Positions 58,383-64,000 of a stretch of 64,000 nt of DNA are shown here, piece by piece. The translations under genes and the position numbers were made by a program. Location of the stretch: contig KV425556.1 of assembly GCA_001632425.1 (NCBI GenBank), forward strand, positions 119,357 to 183,356, given 5' to 3'. Origin of the DNA: Neolentinus lepideus HHB14362 ss-1. Lineage: Eukaryota > Basidiomycota > Agaricomycetes > Gloeophyllales > Gloeophyllaceae. Numbering within the stretch: the first letter of the stretch is position 1; every line of letters begins with the position of its first letter. The notes beneath the pieces were generated by a model. The model was not told the origin of the DNA. It ran no database searches and was given only the letters and a program-made list of their open reading frames with translations.

Positions 58383-59841
58383 ATGTCCAAGAACAGCGTA
58401 ATCTCTCAGTCTGCGCTGCCCCAATCACCTAGGTCGCGTGAAAAGCTGCTCAAGGAAGTAAGCAATCTCAATCTCAGACACCGGTACTCAGGCTATCGTC
58501 ACTCATAGGTTCACAGACCGTTCTGCGACAGAGCCGAGAGATCGAGGACCTGAAGAAGAAGCTGAAGAAAATAATCGGGAAGGCAAACAAACTACTTGAG
58601 GACGATAATCGATCACTCGAAAACTGTGGTAAGAACACCACGAGCTAGCCCCTATTCTGTATAAGACAGGATATATTAATTGTGCCCCCCAGGCGAAGAG
58701 ACTGAAGAAACGATCGAGAGTTCTGAAGAATCCTCAGCTGCCACAGCTTTCTGGGATGCTGCTGACGAGACATATCGTTGCGATAATTGCGGCTGGGAGG
58801 TAATCAGTGGCGTCTGTCAGAGCTGCTGTAATGTGTACGAGTATGACTCGGACGACGTAAGATTTTCTATTTCCTCTTAGCAAGTAACTAACCTGGCTCT
58901 AGGAGAACGACCATGAACCATACAGCAGTATCTCCACCGATGATTGCAATCTAGTTAGTGAACGTCTTAGGGCTCCGCGTGGCGAGACTCCGTTGCTCGA
59001 AATCAAAGAAATCAACATTCCTGCATCTTTTCAAGCTGAAGGCAGGGGAGATGAGTTCCGGATGCTGTTGGCTCGAGGCGCTACCGCGGCTATGTGTGAG
59101 AGATACAAGCTCAGATACACTCCTAGCGGAGGGATCATCGCGACGGCGGACGAAGCACTCAGGGACATCTACGCTGGAGCAGCTATCGAACCTGAGCACG
59201 AATGGCGGATTCATCTGGGACGGTGCCTTACCCTGGAAGATGGTGACACGGACGGCGCACAGTTTCTCGAGAATCTCCTGGAAGAAGTCCTCTATTTCCC
59301 CATGCGACCAGAGCACAGCCAGTGTATCTGGGATCGCTGGGAAACCGTAAGGTGGGACGATAACGTCTGGGTCACGCGGCCAATCTTCGATCGCTTCGAA
59401 AAGGACGACAGCAGCAGCGATGAAGACGGCTGGGATTCTGATGACGACCGGACTGCGTTGGAACGTGCCCGGCACTTAGCAGACCGAGCTTTAGGCGATG
59501 AAGAGGAAGAAGAAGTCATACAACCTGATGAATATGAGTCGACCGGGTCAGAGGGGTCGGAGGGGTCAGACTCGGACATGGAGATGCAAGAGCCGGACTG
59601 GGCGTGGCAAGCCGGTGTCTCAGATGTTGTCTACAACTCGGACACTGATATGGTGGACGAGCTCGACGACGACGAGGACTCGGAAGGCGATGCTGTGGTG
59701 GTCAAAGCTGAGCTCGTAACCCACACCGAAACCGAAGCCAAGCTCGAAGAATCGTCCAGTTCAGCCGATTCTGACTTTGACTCTTCCGAGGAGTTGAGTG
59801 GCGACGAAGAGGTGATGTATCGCGCAAGTGTCAAGAAATAA
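58383..59841 (+). CDS. acidic protein of unknown function with a coiled coil and CxxC ribbon
   Basis: I do not recognise a named family; proteins of this architecture seem basidiomycete-specific. The ATG at 58383 (MSKNSVISQSALPQSPRSRE) is followed by an intron and a coiled coil (SREIEDLKKKLKKIIGKANK, about 58530-58590). Next is an acidic stretch and a zinc-ribbon-like unit, CDNCGWEV then CQSCCNVYEYDSDD (about 58770-58860). A long exon from about 58900 carries TPLLEIKEINIPASFQAEGR, EFRMLLARGATAAMCERYKL and QCIWDRWETVRWDD. The C-terminal third is strongly acidic (Asp/Glu/Ser runs) and ends RASVKK-stop. Such composition suggests a nuclear role, but that is inference. A broken copy of the ribbon exon lies 0.5 kb upstream. 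Confidence 0.7.
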
Positions 59842-60443
59842 GGGAGTCAGGAGATGCCAAATACTTGCTATATGTACACTTGCCTACTATATTACTCAAA
59901 TGTTTTAGTTGCTAATTTCCCAGTATAGATAACACTAGAGCGTGGCCATTGTACGGTTCATGTTTACACTGCTGTTCGATCGCACTCTGGAATCCAGATG
60001 GTAGGCGCCTCCGGATGGCCACTGACCGGTTCACGCTCGGCTGCCACTGGTGATATCCTGACTTCCCACAAAATATGCAGGCCGTCGGTAGCCAGCAGTA
60101 GCACAGCTTAAGTTTAAATGCTATACAGTGAAGTTGTGGATCGTCGATACTAAGGGGAGCGTGGGAACATGCTACTACCGTCCGAGTCCGCTTCAAGCAG
60201 CCTCAACATATCCGTCGTCCTCGAGTCAGCTCCATGTTTCCGCCCTCTTTGCTAATGAGTTTTTGTAGGTAACTGAAAAGTAGGCCTAGGCAACTGGGAT
60301 TGTCTTCTATGATAATGCTTCGTTGACCGATTTCGTTTCAAGAACAGTCGACCAGTATGCCATTTCAATCTGGACTGCAGCGATACCGCAACTTAGAAGG
60401 ATACCGCTGAATATGGCTGACGTGTTCGAGCTCAAGAACCAAG
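59842..60443. other. intergenic / promoter region
   Basis: Between the unknown acidic protein and the tetraspanin. No gene seen. Confidence 0.45.
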
Positions 60444-62022
60444 ATGTCTATGGAGCGGTGTCACTCCTCTGGATGCTCATCACCCAACCCTAGCTCGTCT
60501 ATTCGGTTTCGTACTGGCGGCTTAGGCAATATTCTCTCGGATGAACGCAGGTCCACTGTCTTGCATTCTCCTCGGCATGGTTCTCCCAACGTCGCTCTCC
60601 ATGATGAGGAAGATGCTGTCTTATCTGGCTTCTGTCATGATTTGCGGGATACTATCGTGCGCTCGGCAGAGGTACCTTCTGCACCTGGACATTCATCTTT
60701 GCATCCCGCCCCTCCAGAATTCTCGTACAGTATCAGAAATGCAGATCCCACGCCAGAAGATAATGACTCAACCGCTTTCGCTTCCGTCCCTCTGTCACCT
60801 AGACCTAACATATCCGTTCGTCCTGCCTCTCTTGCTTCGACATCTTACATCATTCCTCCCGCACCAACACCACCCCCAGAAGAAGGGCGTAATTCTCTTC
60901 GCTCCGTCCTCACGCCTCCCTTCAATCTGTTTTCATCAAAGTGCAAGTCCGAACGGATTCTGAAGAAAGAGCCCCTGCCTCCACGCGCGTGGTCCCCCGT
61001 CCAAATGCCACGGGTCTCAACATCTAGCTCGGGTTCTTGCCGTAGCTCTGTCTCCTTCGGATCCTCAGTGTTCTCGACCGGTTCTTCAATCCTCCCGGAG
61101 AAGCTCACGCAGAAATGGCCGAAGCCTCGGTCGACAAAGGGTGGTTCGATTTCGACTAGGAGTTTGTCCATGTCCATGCTTGAGAAGGACGAGATTGGTC
61201 TTGGGATCGAGTCGGTCGGACAGTGGACGCCACATAAGTGGTGTTTGCTGTTTTCTGTTACTACAGTGTTCGTTTATGGACTTATTGGGATGACGTGTGC
61301 CATCGCAACTTGGTTCAGAAGTAAGTTCCTCCCTCTTGCATCACTCCTTGTCATTCGCTCACGCTGTACGAATAGCTTGGCCACACGCTGACGTGATGTA
61401 CGTGGCAGACTACGACATCCTGGTCCTTATTACGCTCGCGGCGTCCATCCTCCTCTTAACCTCCATCGTGGGCCTGACAGGCACCCTCCTGAACTCCCGA
61501 CCTATTTTGGCCGTCTACGCCCTCCTTCTCTGGCCCTCTCTAATCTCCATGCTCTGCATCGGCTACATCGGCTACAAACGCTCCGCGCTTTCACTCGATC
61601 GGAAGCTCAATCTCGCCTGGAGCCAGTGGTACACCCCAGTAGGCCGCCTCATCATCCAAGATTCCCTGCAGTGCTGTGGCTATTACAACGCTCTACACGA
61701 TGCTACTCCAAGTATCAGGTGCTATTCACGGACACCGTTACCTGGGTGCAAGGGCCGGCTGTATCGATTCGAGCAGGAGAATCTCGGGGTTGTGTGGTCG
61801 ACGGTGTTTTCGTTGGTTCCGCTGCACATCTTTAATATCTTTGTGGCTTTACTGTGCGCGAACCATGTTACGAAGAGGTTTGGGAAGGGGATCACACCAA
61901 AGGGATATAGGCTGACTCGTGTGGATTTGAAGCTAGCGGACGGTCGTGTGGGCCGTGTGGTCGTCCCGGAACTTTCTAGGGCTCCTTCGAGTATGACATT
62001 TAGAGAAGATAGAGCGTACTGA
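60444..62022 (+). CDS. tetraspanin (basidiomycete Tsp2-like)
   Basis: Four-helix membrane organiser; fungal tetraspanins are linked to polarised growth and tissue penetration. The ATG at 60444 (MSMERCHSSGCSSPNPSSSI) opens an unusually long cytosolic N-terminus of about 260 residues, Ser/Pro-rich. Helix 1 is WCLLFSVTTVFVYGLIGMTC (about 61240-61300). One intron (61320 to about 61376) joins AWPHADVMYVADYDILVLIT. Helices 2 and 3 are ILLLTSIVGLTGTLL and AVYALLLWPSLISMLCIGYI. The large loop carries the tetraspanin Cys motif LQCCGYYNA (about 61669-61695) and RCYSRTPLPGCKG. Helix 4 is VFSLVPLHIFNIFVALLCAN. The end is TFREDRAY-stop. The Cys-Cys-Gly plus later Cys pair and the long N-tail fit Tsp2. Confidence 0.88.
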
Positions 62023-62889
62023 TAATGACCAGATACCTATTGCATTTCTGCGGATTCACAGCTTCTTTGTCTTGTATCTCTATTTGGTTCATGTACAGAT
62101 GTGTTGCTGAAATAGTTGCGTCGGGCTCGAGGTGAAGATGAAACCGCGAGTTCGCGACATGGTTATTAATTTTGTTTCTTCCGAGCCTCTGGCGTCTCTT
62201 TCCGCCCGATTCGGCGAAACAACTGCCCGGTATGGAAGTTACTGCTTTGATTATTTTGCGACGTTGTCGTATCCTTCTTGTACCTCTGTGGTATATAAGG
62301 TAAATTAGGCCTGTAAATAGTCTTACTTCCTTCTCCTTAAAGATCATGGAAATATTTCATGTTGAGTCCCTTTTGTACCCTATATTCGTCATATCCATCA
62401 GTGTCCAAATGCTCTGAAGACGTTCAAGTGTCAATATTATTCGAGATTGAGTTACTATCCGGCTCAAGCTTCCGGCAGTAGTACTTGCAACTGCGTGACC
62501 TGCTGCCTGGCGTGATTGTATTGGTGAGCCATGCGTTACTCTTCATTCCAAATCACTTACTTGATCAGCATCGCATCACGTCGCTACATCTCTGTGTGAA
62601 CGCCGGATTCTTTCTCTGCTATTCGCGAAAACGCCAGAATTCGGAATTTCCGTGTCCGAGGTGCGTTATCAGCCACATCACGTGATCTCTTTACAAATAG
62701 CTGCGAGAAAACGTGACTGATACGGTCCTCTTCTTAAAAGAGCTTTGCGTTTCTTTTGCTCTCAGTTCAAAGATATCCATCGTGTTTTCCAGATTCACTC
62801 CGTCTCTCAGGGCTCTGTGTAAGCCAGCATTCGCAGCTGCATCACTTCATTCAGTCCATACCGGTATAGAACCTCTCAAATACCCTAAG
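62023..62889. other. intergenic region with an upstream open frame
   Basis: No gene. From about 62713 the frame leading into thioredoxin reductase stays open without an ATG; see findings. Confidence 0.45.

Positions 62890-64000
<1,111 letters not shown>

Overview
This window looks like nuclear DNA of a filamentous basidiomycete, most likely an Agaricomycete. Almost every gene is cut by many 45-70 bp GT-AG introns. Several families are typical of these fungi: a Tsp2-like tetraspanin, TKL-type kinases, F-box/LRR proteins, an APH-like kinase and UstYa-like proteins. There are no operons, ribosome binding sites or CRISPR arrays, and I saw no tRNA or rRNA gene. Boundaries below were read from hand-spliced conserved exons, so internal splice sites are approximate.

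Layout. 0.6-11 kb: a 2-oxoglutarate/Fe(II) oxygenase (minus), a Zn2Cys6 transcription factor and an OPT oligopeptide transporter (both plus). A degenerate hAT-like MITE lies between the first two. 11.6-16.1 kb: RBM25 splicing factor and MOD5 tRNA isopentenyltransferase, divergent from a 297 bp promoter. 16.4-17.0 kb: a clean hAT-like MITE with a perfect 8 bp target duplication. 17.3-20.2 kb: a secreted GH37 trehalase. 21-25 kb: a broken UstYa-like gene beside two divergent, paralogous SAM methyltransferases, resembling a decaying secondary-metabolism locus. 25.3-34.4 kb: PRMT3, a secreted alpha/beta hydrolase, an F-box/LRR protein and a CCDC25/NFACT-R protein.

34.6-44.8 kb is the most unusual region. 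It holds one intact TKL kinase whose N-terminus looks like the four-helix MLKL/NLR-type module plus a decayed NB-ARC-like entry segment. Around it are a frameshifted relative on the other strand (34.6-36.9 kb) and a second relic that appears split in two by a segment carrying an APH-like kinase. The housekeeping mannosyltransferase ALG11 sits in the middle.

44.9-53.7 kb: two FMN-dependent 2-hydroxyacid oxidases on opposite strands flank the V-ATPase proteolipid c subunit and a Slp1/SUN-like membrane protein. 54.9-64 kb: a Tvp38/DedA membrane protein, an acidic protein of unknown function with a broken copy upstream, a Tsp2-like tetraspanin, and the 5' part of thioredoxin reductase, cut by the window end.

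Most of the window is core housekeeping: splicing, tRNA modification, glycosylation, V-ATPase and redox. Accessory, fast-evolving loci are interspersed at 0.6-7 kb, 16-25 kb, 34-45 kb and 57-58 kb.
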